Of a stretch of 64,000 bases of DNA, positions 44,565-53,490 are shown piece by piece. The DNA lies in NCBI GenBank assembly GCA_025356015.1, contig JANXYO010000040.1, positions 1 to 64,000 on the forward strand. Direction: 5' to 3'. The notes under the pieces are model-generated. The model was not told where the DNA came from. It was given only the letters and a program-made list of their open reading frames with translations, and made no database searches. The stretch's first letter is position 1; each line of letters starts with the position of its first letter. This DNA comes from Spirochaetaceae bacterium (lineage in GTDB: Bacteria; Spirochaetota; Spirochaetia; Treponematales; Rectinemataceae). The position numbers were made by a program, and so were the translations under genes.

Positions 44565-45653
44565 ATGGGTGGGGAGGACGGCAGGTCAGCGCAGACCCCG
44601 GCCAACGCGTCCCGCCGGGCTGCCGAGCTCCTGGCCTTCGCCCGCGAGCTCGCTGAACGCCCCAGGCTGCCCACGAGGGAGGATCTGGCCGCGGCCGTGG
44701 CCCGGGTTCTCGGCATCCTGAGGAGCGAGGGGCCCGAGCTCCGACCCCCGGACTCATCGGGTCTCCCCGGCGGCCTCCTCAGGCTGCCAAGCCATCCCGT
44801 CATCCTCCTTCCCGACATCCACGCCCGACCAGGCCTCCTGGCCAGGGTCCTCGCCTGGCGCCCCGAGCTTGGCGGCGATGCCGGGCGCCACGGGGACAGT
44901 CAACGCCACGGGGACATTCAGAGCGTCGCGGAACTCCTCGCGGCGGGGGAGGGGAGCCTGGTCTGTCTTGGCGACGCCTTCCATTCGGAGGCGGGCGGGG
45001 CGGCGAGGCGCTGGGCGAGGGCCTACCGCGAATACCAGGGGGCTTGGAAGGAACGCAGGGCCATGGACGAGGAAATGGCCCTGACCCTCTCGGCGGTACG
45101 CATCATCCTCGAGGCGAAGGCGGCCTTCCCGCTCTGCTTCCACTATATAAAGGGAAACCACGACAACATCGCCAACTCCGACGAGAGGGGCGACCGCTCC
45201 TTCTACAAATTCGCCGCCGAGGGAGAGATGGTCGAATCCTGGTTCGCCGCCACCTATGGCCGGGCCCTCCTCGACACCTACCGGAGCCTCGAGCTCGAGC
45301 TCCCCCTGGCCGTCGCCGGGGAGCAGTTCGTCGCGAGCCACGGCGAGCCCGCCTTTCCCATGAAGCCCGAGGATATCGTGGAGTACCGCGGGAGGGAGGA
45401 TGTCGTGTACGGCCTCATCTGGACGGGAAACGGCGAGGCCCAGGCCGGTTCCGTCCAGCGCAGCCTCGCGGCGTTTTTCGGTCCGCTCTTCGGGGGCAAG
45501 AGGTGGTTCGGGGGACACAGGCCAGTCCAGGGCCGCTATGCCCTGCGCGCCGGGGGCAGCTACGTGCAGTTCCACGATCCAGATTCCTACCAGGCAGCCC
45601 TTATCCTGCACGGCCGCGAGAGCGATCCCGAGCGTGACATCGTGAGGCTCTAG
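44565..45653 (+). CDS. Calcineurin-like metallophosphoesterase
   Basis: A 362-residue soluble phosphoesterase. Two-metal motifs appear in order: LPDIHARPGL (D-x-H), VCLGDAFHSE (GD), KGNHDN (GNHD), ASHGEP, and GGHRPVQG (GH). The substrate is not evident. About 85 residues precede the first motif. An 18-base tandem duplication (44886-44921) inserts GRHGDSQRHGDIQ between the first and second metal motif. Start and spacing of 3 bases put it in an operon with the TPR gene. Confidence 0.83.
   Translation: MGGEDGRSAQTPANASRRAAELLAFARELAERPRLPTREDLAAAVARVLGILRSEGPELRPPDSSGLPGGLLRLPSHPVILLPDIHARPGLLARVLAWRPELGGDAGRHGDSQRHGDIQSVAELLAAGEGSLVCLGDAFHSEAGGAARRWARAYREYQGAWKERRAMDEEMALTLSAVRIILEAKAAFPLCFHYIKGNHDNIANSDERGDRSFYKFAAEGEMVESWFAATYGRALLDTYRSLELELPLAVAGEQFVASHGEPAFPMKPEDIVEYRGREDVVYGLIWTGNGEAQAGSVQRSLAAFFGPLFGGKRWFGGHRPVQGRYALRAGGSYVQFHDPDSYQAALILHGRESDPERDIVRL
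44886..44921 (+). repeat. 18-bp tandem duplication carrying the dispersed 10-mer
   Basis: CGCCACGGGGACAGTCAA is followed at once by CGCCACGGGGACATTCAG, two 18-base units differing at two positions. The first contains the exact GGGGACAGTC; the second has one mismatch. Confidence 0.9.
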
Positions 45654-45678
45654 AATCCGCGGCGAAAGTCCCTTCATA

Positions 45679-45707
45679 TTGACCTCGTCCGGACCGATCC
45701 CTATCAT
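45679..45707 (+). promoter_or_regulatory. Promoter for the GerMN gene, leaderless type
   Basis: TTGACC, 17-base spacer, TATCAT. The -10 box ends 9 bases before the ATG at 45717. Confidence 0.65.
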
Positions 45708-45716
45708 GTGGCCCGT

Positions 45717-46541
45717 ATGGCGGAACGCAGACGTTCTTCTGGAGCCTCGGGAGGAAACCCGGGCTGCATCCTCTGGCTTGCCGCCTTCGTGGTGGTCCTC
45801 CTCCTGTTTGTCCTCAACTGGGGCAAGATCAAGGGCACCCTCGAGCGCACGAACTTCAACGAGATAGTGCGCACCCAGCGCGGCCTCGACCCGGCCAGGC
45901 CCCGGGAAGTCGCTCCAGTCGCCCCGGCTCCCAAGGTCGATCCCGATCCCGCATTCAAGGCCCCTGGGCCCGGGGCCAAGGCTCCGGCCTCGGCCCTCAC
46001 CGATGTGCCCGCGAATCCGCAGCCGGCGGCAGCGCCCAAGGCGGGGGCCGAGCAGGCTAGCCAGGGACAGCTATCGGGCCAGGGTGCGGCGCCGGCCAAA
46101 CCCGAGGCGGTCCCGGTGAAGTTCCGCCCGGCCTCCCTCTTCTTCGTCCGCATCGACGACGACGGGATCATCGTCAGGCAGGAGGTGAGGCGCAACATCC
46201 CATCCTCGGACTCACCTTTGACGGACGCCCTCGCGGCCCTCCTCAAGGGCCCGACCGAGGACGAGCTGCGCAAGAAGCTCATCAGCCTCCTCCCCCAGGG
46301 GACGAAGCTCCTCGCCGTCCAGGTGAGGGGATCGACCGCCTTCCTCAACTTCAACGAGGCCTTCATGTACAACCACTACGGCATCGAGGGCTACGCCGGC
46401 CAGCTCAAACAGGTCGTGTACACGGCGACCTCCTTTCCCTCTGTCCAGGACGTCCAGATCCTCATCGAGGGGGACAGGCACGACTATCTAGGCGGGGAGG
46501 GCGTGTATATCGGAAAACCTCTCTCGCGAAACAGCTTCTGA
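45717..46541 (+). CDS. Membrane-anchored GerMN-domain protein
   Basis: A 274-residue protein. One N-terminal membrane helix (about residues 16-36, ILWLAAFVVVLLLFVLNW) is followed by a Pro/Ala-rich linker to residue 130 and a GerMN domain (PLTDALAALLKGPTEDELRK, AFLNFNEAFM, QVVYTATSFPSVQDVQILIEG). GerMN is found in spore and cell-envelope proteins and may bind peptidoglycan or ligands; no sporulation is implied. A GTG three codons upstream is possible, but the ATG lies at the predicted transcript start. The last nine residues (GKPLSRNSF) and the stop come from the downstream repeat. Confidence 0.82.
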   Translation: MAERRRSSGASGGNPGCILWLAAFVVVLLLFVLNWGKIKGTLERTNFNEIVRTQRGLDPARPREVAPVAPAPKVDPDPAFKAPGPGAKAPASALTDVPANPQPAAAPKAGAEQASQGQLSGQGAAPAKPEAVPVKFRPASLFFVRIDDDGIIVRQEVRRNIPSSDSPLTDALAALLKGPTEDELRKKLISLLPQGTKLLAVQVRGSTAFLNFNEAFMYNHYGIEGYAGQLKQVVYTATSFPSVQDVQILIEGDRHDYLGGEGVYIGKPLSRNSF

Positions 46542-46746
46542 TCGAGAGAGGTTTTCCGGACCGCAGGGAAATGGTTGGACGTTCTCGCCTTCGGCGAGCT
46601 GCGGTACGGTGGGTATTCTCGCGAAACAGCTTCTGATCGAGAGAGGTTTTCCGGACCGCAGGGATATGGTTGGACGTGCTCGCCTTCGGCGAGCACGCTC
46701 GCCGAAGGCGGTCTGCGGCCTGTCCGCCAGTCCCGCGAAACAGCTT
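46512..46746. repeat. Intergenic repeat array with palindromes
   Basis: A 78-base unit (46522-46599) is repeated 95 bases later (46617-46694) with two mismatches; a third fragment, CGCGAAACAGCTT, recurs at 46734-46746. A 15-bp inverted repeat GGAAAACCTCTCTCG / CGAGAGAGGTTTTCC (46512-46557) and a 14-bp near-perfect palindrome CGCCTTCGGCGAGC / GCTCGCCGAAGGCG (46681-46710) are embedded. The first unit supplies the end of the GerMN gene. The segment 46542-46911 has no gene; the minus-strand frames in it are just the repeat read through. Confidence 0.9.
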
Positions 46747-46849
46747 GCAGGCGCGACTTTTGCGCCACATCCCTCGGCACCGAGTCCCCGCTGAGCCCTC
46801 ATGCAGGGCTCTGTCCGTTTCACTCCTTGATCCCGGCGTTTCGTATCCC

Positions 46850-46878
46850 TTGCCACCCCTGATATATCATGTTAGATT
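46850..46878 (+). promoter_or_regulatory. Promoter of the glycine cleavage operon
   Basis: TTGCCA, 17-base spacer, TAGATT. It gives a leader of about 27 bases with AAGGAGG. There is no room for a glycine riboswitch, so expression is not riboswitch-controlled here. Confidence 0.6.
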
Positions 46879-46911
46879 AAGCCGCACTCGCACAGGCAGA
46901 AGGAGGACACT

Positions 46912-48024
46912 CTGAACGCGACCCGTCTCCACGACTGGCACGTCGCGAACGGCGCAAAGATGGCGCCTTTCGCAGGCTATGACATGCCCATCTCCTATCC
47001 CACCGGCGCGGTCGAGGAGCACCTCATCACCCGCCGTTCCGCGGGACTCTTCGATATCGACCACATGGGGCAGATCGAGATCTCCGGCCCCGGCGCCGAC
47101 GAGTTCGTCTCACACGCCGTGAGCTCCAAGGTCATCGACATGAAGGACGGGGACGCGCGCTATTCTCTCCTCCTCGACGAGGCCGGTCTCGTCCTCGACG
47201 ACCTCTTCGTCTACAAGCTCCCCGGCCGCTGGTGGATCGTCGTCAACGCCTCGAACCGCGAGGCCGACTTCGCCTGGTTCAAGAAGCTCGCGGGCAAGAC
47301 AGGCACTCCGGCCCTGAAGATCATCGACCATTCCGAGGCCACCTACATGATCGCCGTCCAGGGTCCCCGGGCCATCGAACTCATGGACCTCGTCTCCGGC
47401 AAAGCCGTGTCGGTCCTGCCCCGCTTCACCTCGGGCGAGCTCAAGATTGGCGGCATTCCCGTCCTCTTCGGACGCACGGGCTACACGGGCGAGGATGGAG
47501 GCGAGCTCTTCTTCCCCGCCGAGCGGGCGGTGGAGCTCTGGGAGCTCCTGCTCGCGACCGGGGCCAAGCACGGCATAGAGACCAAGGCCATTGGCCTCGC
47601 CGCCCGCGACTCCCTGCGCTTCGAGGCGGGCATGCCGCTGCACGGCCACGAGATCAGCCCCTCCATCAATCCCCTCGAGGCGGGCTTCAAGTGGGCCTGC
47701 GATTTCGAGAAGGACTTCGTCGGAAAGGCCGCCCTTGAGAGGATCCAGGCCGAGGGCCTTAAGCGCAAGCTTGCCGGCATCGAGGTCTCGGGCGGGGTCC
47801 CACGCGAGGGCTACGAGGTCGTCGCCGCCGACGGCTCGCTCAAGCTGATCGGCTCCTGCGTCGCCGGCATGTTCTGCCCGACGGCGAAGAAGTACGCCGC
47901 GAATGTCTTCGTTCCGCCTGAGTTCGCGAAGGTCGGTACCAAGGTCCAGGTTCTCATACACGGCAAGCCCAAGGACGCCGTCGTCATAAAGCGGCCGCTG
48001 TACATCCCGGCCTATCGCAGATGA
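46912..48024 (+). CDS. gcvT: Glycine cleavage system T protein (aminomethyltransferase)
   Basis: GcvT transfers the methylene group from H protein to tetrahydrofolate, releasing ammonia. The family N-terminus (LHDWHVANGAKMAPFAGYDMP) extends 16 codons before the first ATG (46960). The only start-like codon ahead of it with a ribosome site is CTG at 46912, five bases after AAGGAGG, giving 370 residues. CTG starts are rare, so this is flagged. RYSLLLDEAGLVLDDLFVY, GRTGYTGEDGGELF, GLAARDSLRFEAGMPLHGHEI, and the C-terminal domain are all present. It leads gcvT-gcvH-gcvPA-gcvPB. Confidence 0.93.
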   Translation: MNATRLHDWHVANGAKMAPFAGYDMPISYPTGAVEEHLITRRSAGLFDIDHMGQIEISGPGADEFVSHAVSSKVIDMKDGDARYSLLLDEAGLVLDDLFVYKLPGRWWIVVNASNREADFAWFKKLAGKTGTPALKIIDHSEATYMIAVQGPRAIELMDLVSGKAVSVLPRFTSGELKIGGIPVLFGRTGYTGEDGGELFFPAERAVELWELLLATGAKHGIETKAIGLAARDSLRFEAGMPLHGHEISPSINPLEAGFKWACDFEKDFVGKAALERIQAEGLKRKLAGIEVSGGVPREGYEVVAADGSLKLIGSCVAGMFCPTAKKYAANVFVPPEFAKVGTKVQVLIHGKPKDAVVIKRPLYIPAYRR

Positions 48025-48037
48025 GGAGGAATCGACC

Positions 48038-48421
48038 ATGAACATCGACAAGAACGCTCGGTATCGCACATCGCACGAGTATGCCCGCAAGGAGGGCGCC
48101 GAGGTCGTGGCCGGCATCTCCGACCACGCCCAGGATTCCCTGGGCGACATCGTCTTCGTCGAGCTCCCCGAGCTCGGCAAGAGCTTCAAGCAGGGCGAGG
48201 CCTTCGGCGTTGTCGAGTCGGTCAAGGCCGCGAGCGACCTGTACATGCCCATGTCCGGCAAGATCACCGCTGTCAACGGAGATCTGCAGGGCGACCCCTC
48301 CCTCGTCAACAAGGACTGCTACGGCAAGGGCTGGATGATCCGGTTTTCCCCGACAAACGCAGGCGAGTGGGATGGCCTCATGGACGCCGCCGCCTACGAG
48401 AAGGAAGCCGGTAAGGAGTAA
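48038..48421 (+). CDS. gcvH: Glycine cleavage system H protein
   Basis: The 127-residue lipoyl carrier of the complex. The lipoylation site is in GVVESVKAASDLYMP near residue 62, and the surrounding ISDHAQDSLGDIVFVELPELG is typical. It shuttles the aminomethyl group between P and T. AGGAGG lies before the ATG, and the spacing to gcvT is 13 bases. Lipoate ligase genes are not in the window. Confidence 0.96.
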   Translation: MNIDKNARYRTSHEYARKEGAEVVAGISDHAQDSLGDIVFVELPELGKSFKQGEAFGVVESVKAASDLYMPMSGKITAVNGDLQGDPSLVNKDCYGKGWMIRFSPTNAGEWDGLMDAAAYEKEAGKE

Positions 48422-48424
48422 TAC

Positions 48425-49744
48425 GTGCCATTCATCGCGAACTCCGACGCCGACCGCCGGGCAATGCTCGAGCGGATCGGTGTCGGCAGCATAGAGGAGC
48501 TCTTCGCCGACATTCCCGCGAAGCGCCGTTTCCCCTCCTTGAACATTGGCGAGCCCCTCTCCGAGCTCGAGGTCATGCGCGAGATCGAGTCGATGGCGGC
48601 CAAGAACGTCACCGCCTCGACCTGCGCCTGGTTTCTCGGTGCCGGGGCCTACAACCATTTCGTCCCCGCCGTCGTGGGAGCCATCGCCTCCCGCGGGGAG
48701 TTCCTCACCGCCTACACGCCCTACCAGCCCGAGGTGTCCCAGGGCACCCTGCAGGCGATCTTCGAGTACCAGAGCATGGCCGCCGCCCTCCTCGGCATGG
48801 AGGTCGTCAACGCCTCCCACTACGACGGGGCGACTGCCCTCGCCGAGGCAGTGCTCATGGCCTACAACAACTCCTCGGGGAGGCACCGCGTCCTCCTCCC
48901 GGCAGCCCTCCACCCCGAGTACAAGGAAGTCATAGCGACCTACTTCGCCGCCTTCGAGGTGGACATCGCCGAGTACTCAGGCGAGCCCCAGGCCGCGGGC
49001 GCCGACGCGTCAACCTGTTGCGTCGTGGCCTCCTACCCCGACTTCGACGGCGAGATCCGGGACCTGAAGGCCGGGGCCGACGCGGCCCACGCCGCCGGAG
49101 CCCTCTTCGTCGTCCACGCCGACCCAATCATGTGCGCCCTGCTCAAGAGCCCCGGCGAGCTCGGCGCCGACATCGTGGCGGCCGAGGGCCAGAGCCTCGG
49201 CAACGCCATGAACTTCGGCGGGCCCTTCCTGGGCATGCTCGGAGCGACCTCGAAGCTCGTGCGCAAGATGCCCGGCCGTATCGTCGGCCAGGCCAAGGAC
49301 GCCCAGGGCAGGCGCGGCTTCGTCCTCACCCTCTCGGCCCGCGAGCAGCACATACGCCGCGAGAAGGCCGTGTCCAACATCTGCTCGAACCAGGGCCTCG
49401 TCATGCTCCAGACCTGCGTCTATCTCGCCCTCATGGGCAAGACGGGCCTTAAGACCGTGGCTGAGCTCTGCTGGAACAAGTCCCACTATGCCGCGTCGCG
49501 CATCGCGACGGTGCCGGGCTTCGCCGTGAGGACAAAGAGCTTCTTCAAGGAGTTCACCGTCGCGACGCCCATCCCCGCCGCGGAGATCTGCGCCAAGCTC
49601 ACGAAACGCTGCATCGTGCCAGGCCTGCCGATGTCGCGCTACGACCCGAAGCGCAGCCACGAGCTCCTCGTCTGCGTCACCGAGACCTGCACCAAGGGCC
49701 AGATCGACCTCCTCGTCGAGTCCCTCAAGGAGGCCGCGAAATGA
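48425..49744 (+). CDS. gcvPA: Glycine decarboxylase P protein, subunit 1
   Basis: The N-terminal half of split P protein, 439 residues. With the second subunit it decarboxylates glycine with PLP. Seen: FIANSDADRRAMLERIGVGSIEELF, RFPSLNIGEPLSELEVMREI, FLGAGAYNHFVPAVV, FLTAYTPYQPEVSQGTLQAIFEYQ, and a C-terminal SRYDPKRSHELLVCVTE. The start is GTG. It overlaps gcvPB by four bases (ATGA). Confidence 0.96.
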   Translation: MPFIANSDADRRAMLERIGVGSIEELFADIPAKRRFPSLNIGEPLSELEVMREIESMAAKNVTASTCAWFLGAGAYNHFVPAVVGAIASRGEFLTAYTPYQPEVSQGTLQAIFEYQSMAAALLGMEVVNASHYDGATALAEAVLMAYNNSSGRHRVLLPAALHPEYKEVIATYFAAFEVDIAEYSGEPQAAGADASTCCVVASYPDFDGEIRDLKAGADAAHAAGALFVVHADPIMCALLKSPGELGADIVAAEGQSLGNAMNFGGPFLGMLGATSKLVRKMPGRIVGQAKDAQGRRGFVLTLSAREQHIRREKAVSNICSNQGLVMLQTCVYLALMGKTGLKTVAELCWNKSHYAASRIATVPGFAVRTKSFFKEFTVATPIPAAEICAKLTKRCIVPGLPMSRYDPKRSHELLVCVTETCTKGQIDLLVESLKEAAK

Positions 49745-51174
49745 ACCTCGCTCCCGAGGCCCTCATCTACGAACTCTCCTCGCCCGGAAGACAGGGCGCG
49801 GCCCTGCCCGTCTGCGACGTGCCCGCCACGCCGGTGCCCGCCGGCCTCGCCCGGATCGAGCTCGGCCTCCCCGAGGTCGACGAGCTGAGCGTGGTGCGCC
49901 ACTTCACAAGGCTCTCCCAGAAGAACTACTCGATCGACACCCACTTCTACCCCCTGGGCTCCTGCACCATGAAGTACAACCCCAAGGTCAACGAGGTCGC
50001 CGCGGGCCTCCACGGCTGGCGCGACACCCACCCCCTCGTGGGCGAGGACTTCAGCCAGGGCGCAATCGAGCTCATCTGGAAGCTCCAGGAAGCCCTGCGG
50101 GAGATCGGCGGCTTCAAGGCCGTGAGCCTCCAGCCAGCGGCGGGCGCCCACGGCGAGCTCGCCGGGGTCTTCATGATCCGCGCCTGGCACCTCTCCCGCG
50201 GCGACTCGGGCCGCACCAAGATCCTCATCCCCGACTCGGCCCACGGCACCAACCCGGCCTCTTGCACCATGGCCGGCCTCACCGCCCTGACCATCCCCTC
50301 GGACGCCGAGGGAGGCGTCGACATGGCCGCCCTCAAGGCCGCCCTGGACAAGAGCGTCGCCGGCATCATGATCACGAACCCGAACACCCTCGGCCTCTTC
50401 GACAGGAACATCGAGGAGATCGCCCGCCTCGTCCACGAGGCAGGCGGCCTGGTCTACGGCGACGGCGCGAACATGAACGCCCTCACCGGGATCTTCAAGC
50501 CCGGCGAGGCCGGCATCGACGTCATGCACTTCAACCTTCACAAGACCTTCTCGACGCCCCACGGCGGCGGAGGCCCGGGGGCTGGCATGGTCGGCTGCTC
50601 CGCCGAGCTCGCCGACTTCCTGCCCGGACCGGTGGCCGTCATGAGGGGCAGCAAGTACGGCCTGGCAACGCCAGCGAAGACCATAGGGAGGATGAAGTCC
50701 TTCTACGGCAACTTCGGGGTCCTCGTGCGCGCCTACACCTACGTGCGCATGCTTGGCGCCTCGGGCATGCGCCGCCTCGCCGAGAACGCCGTGCTCAACG
50801 CGAACTACCTCAAGGTCCTCGTGGAGAAGGCCTACAAGGTGAAGTACCCCCGCCGCTGCATGCACGAATTCGTCGCGATGGGCGACATCGCAGAGGGCGT
50901 CCACACCCTGGACGTCGCCAAGCGCCTCATCGACTACGGCTTCCACCCGCCGACAATCTACTTCCCCCTCATCGTCCCCGAGGCCCTGATGATCGAGCCC
51001 ACGGAGACCGAGGACAAGGACACCCTGGATGGCTTCGCCGAGGTCCTCCTCAAGATAGCCGAGGAGGCCCGCACGAATGCGCAGCTCCTCCACGACGCGC
51101 CGACGACGACGCCCGTGGGAAGGCTCGACGAGGTGGGCGCGGCGAGGAATCCGGTGCTCTGCTACAGGGGATAG
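49741..51174 (+). CDS. gcvPB: Glycine decarboxylase P protein, subunit 2
   Basis: The C-terminal half of split P protein, 477 residues, containing the PLP lysine in MHFNLHKTFSTPHGGGGPG near residue 265. YSIDTHFYPLGSCTMKYNP, PAAGAHGELAGVFMIR, PDSAHGTNPAS, and the C-terminal FHPPTIYFPLIVPEALMIEPTE are all present. The operon lacks the L protein (lipoamide dehydrogenase), which must be encoded elsewhere. Confidence 0.97.
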   Translation: MNLAPEALIYELSSPGRQGAALPVCDVPATPVPAGLARIELGLPEVDELSVVRHFTRLSQKNYSIDTHFYPLGSCTMKYNPKVNEVAAGLHGWRDTHPLVGEDFSQGAIELIWKLQEALREIGGFKAVSLQPAAGAHGELAGVFMIRAWHLSRGDSGRTKILIPDSAHGTNPASCTMAGLTALTIPSDAEGGVDMAALKAALDKSVAGIMITNPNTLGLFDRNIEEIARLVHEAGGLVYGDGANMNALTGIFKPGEAGIDVMHFNLHKTFSTPHGGGGPGAGMVGCSAELADFLPGPVAVMRGSKYGLATPAKTIGRMKSFYGNFGVLVRAYTYVRMLGASGMRRLAENAVLNANYLKVLVEKAYKVKYPRRCMHEFVAMGDIAEGVHTLDVAKRLIDYGFHPPTIYFPLIVPEALMIEPTETEDKDTLDGFAEVLLKIAEEARTNAQLLHDAPTTTPVGRLDEVGAARNPVLCYRG

Positions 51175-51224
51175 CGAATCCTGCCCGGATACGGGCAGAA
51201 CGCGGAATTGCGCAATTGTGAAGG

Positions 51225-51254
51225 ATGGCCGCTCCTCCAGAGGGGGGCGGCCAT
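51225..51254 (+). terminator. Terminator after the gcv operon
   Basis: ATGGCCGC / GCGGCCAT 8-bp stem, followed by TCATTATT. An additional small hairpin CTGCCCG / CGGGCAG lies at about 51181-51197. The T tail is weak, but the place fits. Confidence 0.55.
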
Positions 51255-51261
51255 TCATTAT

Positions 51262-51291
51262 TGGACAGGACGGGAAGGTGGAGCTTATACT
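51262..51291 (+). promoter_or_regulatory. Promoter for the transmembrane chemoreceptor
   Basis: TGGACA, 18-base spacer, TATACT. It is a housekeeping-type promoter; I found no GCCGATAA-like sigma-28 element here. Confidence 0.45.
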
Positions 51292-51336
51292 GGCCGCTGT
51301 GACCCCATCCAGGGGGAACGTCCGGAGGTCTTCCAG

Positions 51337-53427
51337 ATGAAGCGCCGCATATCCATAACCACCCGCATCGCGGTCGTGATGAGTCTGTTCGTGGCCGTCC
51401 TGCTCAGCGTCACGATGGCCATCATCGCGACCCGCGTCAATTCCTCCGTGCACCAGGTCGAAAACGGCGGATTCTCCCAGATCGCCGCTGCTCGCGCGGG
51501 GGAGCTCGGCGCCCACCTGGACAAGCTCGCGTGGGAACTGCGGATGATCGCTGCCCTCGGGTCCTTCGGCTCTCCGGACCGGCGGGTAGTGGAGCTGGGT
51601 ATCGACGCGCTCCAGGGCAAGCTCTCCTCGGAGACCGTTGGGGCATTTTTCGCATGGCCCGACGGAAGCTACTACTCAACCGCGAGGGCGAACGGAAGCA
51701 TCGCTGACAGGGACTATTTCAAGGCGATCGCCGAGGGCAAGGCCAGCTCCGTCGTATCGGGGGCTGTCATCTCCAAATCGCTTGGAATCCCGATCGTGGT
51801 CCTGGCCTGCGCCGTCAGGGCCCCAGACGGTTCCTTGCGCGGGGTGGCGGCCCTCCAGGTGACCCTCAAGAGCCTGTCGAACATCGGCGCCGCGCTCAAG
51901 GTGGGCAGGGCCGGATATGGCTGGATCGTGGACGCCACGGGCCTCATCATCGCCCACCCCGTGGCCGACATGGTGATGAAGGTCTCGGTCACGGCGGCAG
52001 ACAAGGAAGGGAACTCGGGCCTCAGCGCCCTGGGATCAAGGATGCTCGCCGAGGATTCTGGCACGGGCGACTGGAAGGACAAGACCGCTCTCGCGACAAC
52101 CACATATTTCGCCAAGGTTCCGAACTCGGGCGGTTGGGTCCTTGCCCTAAACCTGCCCACGAGCGAGGTCGATGAGACCTCGAGGGCCCTCCTCCTCCTG
52201 CTTTCCATACAGCTGGCGGCGATGATCGTGGTCGTGGGCCTCGTGTCTGCCCGCCTCTCGCGCTCCATCGCCGCACCGATTGGGCGCGCCGCCCGGGAAT
52301 TCAAGGCCCTGGCAGCCGGCGAGGCCGACCTCACGAAGCGGGTCGAGGTGCTGCGCAACGACGAGATCGGCGACATGGTGGGCGACTTCAACGCCTTTGT
52401 CCAGAAGCTCCGTGAGGTCATCGTCACCATCAAGACCGCCCAGGCCGACCTCGGCGGCATCGGAGACGAGCTTGTCGGCAACGTCAGGGGCACCGAGAGG
52501 GAGGTCCTCAAGATCGGCTCGAGCATCGCCCTCATACGGGGCAAGACCGAGGAGCAGTCCACGAGCGTCGAGCAGTCCTCGAGCGCCGTGGCCCAGATCG
52601 CCAGGAACATAGAGTCCCTCGAGGGCGTCATCATGGAGCAGTCCTCGAGCGTCAACGAGGCCTCGGCCTCGATCGAGGAGATGGTGGCGAACATCGCGTC
52701 AATGACGGCCTCGATCGAGCGCATGGCCGGCCAGTTCGCCTCGCTGTCGAGCGCCTCCGAGACGGGCAAGTCCACCCAGCAGACGGCTGCCGATCGGATC
52801 GCCCAGATCGCGGAGAGGTCCCGTGACCTCCTCGAGGCGAACGAGGTCATCGCGGGCATAGCCTCGCAGACGAACCTCCTCGCCATGAACGCCGCCATCG
52901 AGGCGGCCCATGCGGGGGAGGCGGGGAAGGGTTTCTCCGTGGTCGCCGACGAGATCAGGCGGCTCTCCGAGACAGCCTCCACCCAGTCGGCCACGATCGG
53001 CGGGGACCTCATGAGGGTTCAGGAGGCAATCCGCGAGGTCGTCGAGTCCTCGAGGGAATCAGAATCCTCCTTCGCCCTTGTCGCCTCCAGGATCGCCGAG
53101 ACCGAGAACCTGGTGCGCGAGGTGAGGGCGGCGATGATCGAGCAGCGCGAGGGTTCCAGCCAGGTCCTCGAGGCACTCAGGTCCATGAACGACATCACCT
53201 CCCAGGTTAGGGACGGGGCCGCCGAGATGGGCTCTGGCAACAAGACCATCCTCGAGGAGATGGAGAGGCTGAGGCAGCTTTCCTCGGAGATACTGCAGAT
53301 GGTGGACGAGATGGCGAGGGGAGCGGGCGGCATAGAGCTCAACGTGGGCAGGGGAGCCGAGCTTGCCGACGGCATGCGTTCGGCGATAGGCCACATGGAG
53401 GCTGCGATCGGTCGCTTCAAGGTCTAG
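51337..53427 (+). CDS. Transmembrane methyl-accepting chemotaxis protein with Cache sensor
   Basis: A 696-residue receptor. Membrane helix 1 is at residues 8-29; a periplasmic dCache-type sensor runs to about 285 ([47 protein letters not shown]); helix 2 is [21 protein letters not shown] near residue 290; HAMP follows. The signalling tip is [39 protein letters not shown], near residue 510, almost consensus. The frame opens 43 codons upstream, but ATG 51337 follows GGAGG and starts the membrane helix. Ligand unknown; Cache domains often bind small organic acids or amino acids. Confidence 0.93.
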   Translation: MKRRISITTRIAVVMSLFVAVLLSVTMAIIATRVNSSVHQVENGGFSQIAAARAGELGAHLDKLAWELRMIAALGSFGSPDRRVVELGIDALQGKLSSETVGAFFAWPDGSYYSTARANGSIADRDYFKAIAEGKASSVVSGAVISKSLGIPIVVLACAVRAPDGSLRGVAALQVTLKSLSNIGAALKVGRAGYGWIVDATGLIIAHPVADMVMKVSVTAADKEGNSGLSALGSRMLAEDSGTGDWKDKTALATTTYFAKVPNSGGWVLALNLPTSEVDETSRALLLLLSIQLAAMIVVVGLVSARLSRSIAAPIGRAAREFKALAAGEADLTKRVEVLRNDEIGDMVGDFNAFVQKLREVIVTIKTAQADLGGIGDELVGNVRGTEREVLKIGSSIALIRGKTEEQSTSVEQSSSAVAQIARNIESLEGVIMEQSSSVNEASASIEEMVANIASMTASIERMAGQFASLSSASETGKSTQQTAADRIAQIAERSRDLLEANEVIAGIASQTNLLAMNAAIEAAHAGEAGKGFSVVADEIRRLSETASTQSATIGGDLMRVQEAIREVVESSRESESSFALVASRIAETENLVREVRAAMIEQREGSSQVLEALRSMNDITSQVRDGAAEMGSGNKTILEEMERLRQLSSEILQMVDEMARGAGGIELNVGRGAELADGMRSAIGHMEAAIGRFKV

Positions 53428-53455
53428 GCGGCTCCCGGAGTCAGGCGCCGCGAGC

Positions 53456-53484
53456 TTGCGGATGCTCGCCGCCTACATTATAAG
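53456..53484 (+). promoter_or_regulatory. Promoter for the GGDEF-EAL gene, leaderless type
   Basis: TTGCGG, 17-base spacer, TATAAG. The -10 box ends 6 bases before the ATG at 53491, so the transcript would begin at or next to the start codon. Confidence 0.65.
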
Positions 53485-53490
53485 AATTAT

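Noticed and set aside
46522-46746. CRISPR-like array
   Set aside because: Only two full units and a fragment, 78-bp repeat with a 17-bp gap, mismatches inside the units, and no cas genes.
46462-46862. Overlapping minus-strand frames of about 100 residues and plus-strand frames in the repeat array
   Set aside because: They only read through the direct repeats and palindromes, give repeated peptides such as SIRSCFA, and have no supporting start signals.
46747-46911. Glycine riboswitch before gcvT
   Set aside because: The predicted leader is only about 27 bases long and no tandem aptamer-like structure is visible upstream.
51337-53427. Sigma-28 promoter for the chemoreceptor
   Set aside because: No GCCGATAA-like element was found; a TGGACA-18-TATACT housekeeping-type promoter is present instead.
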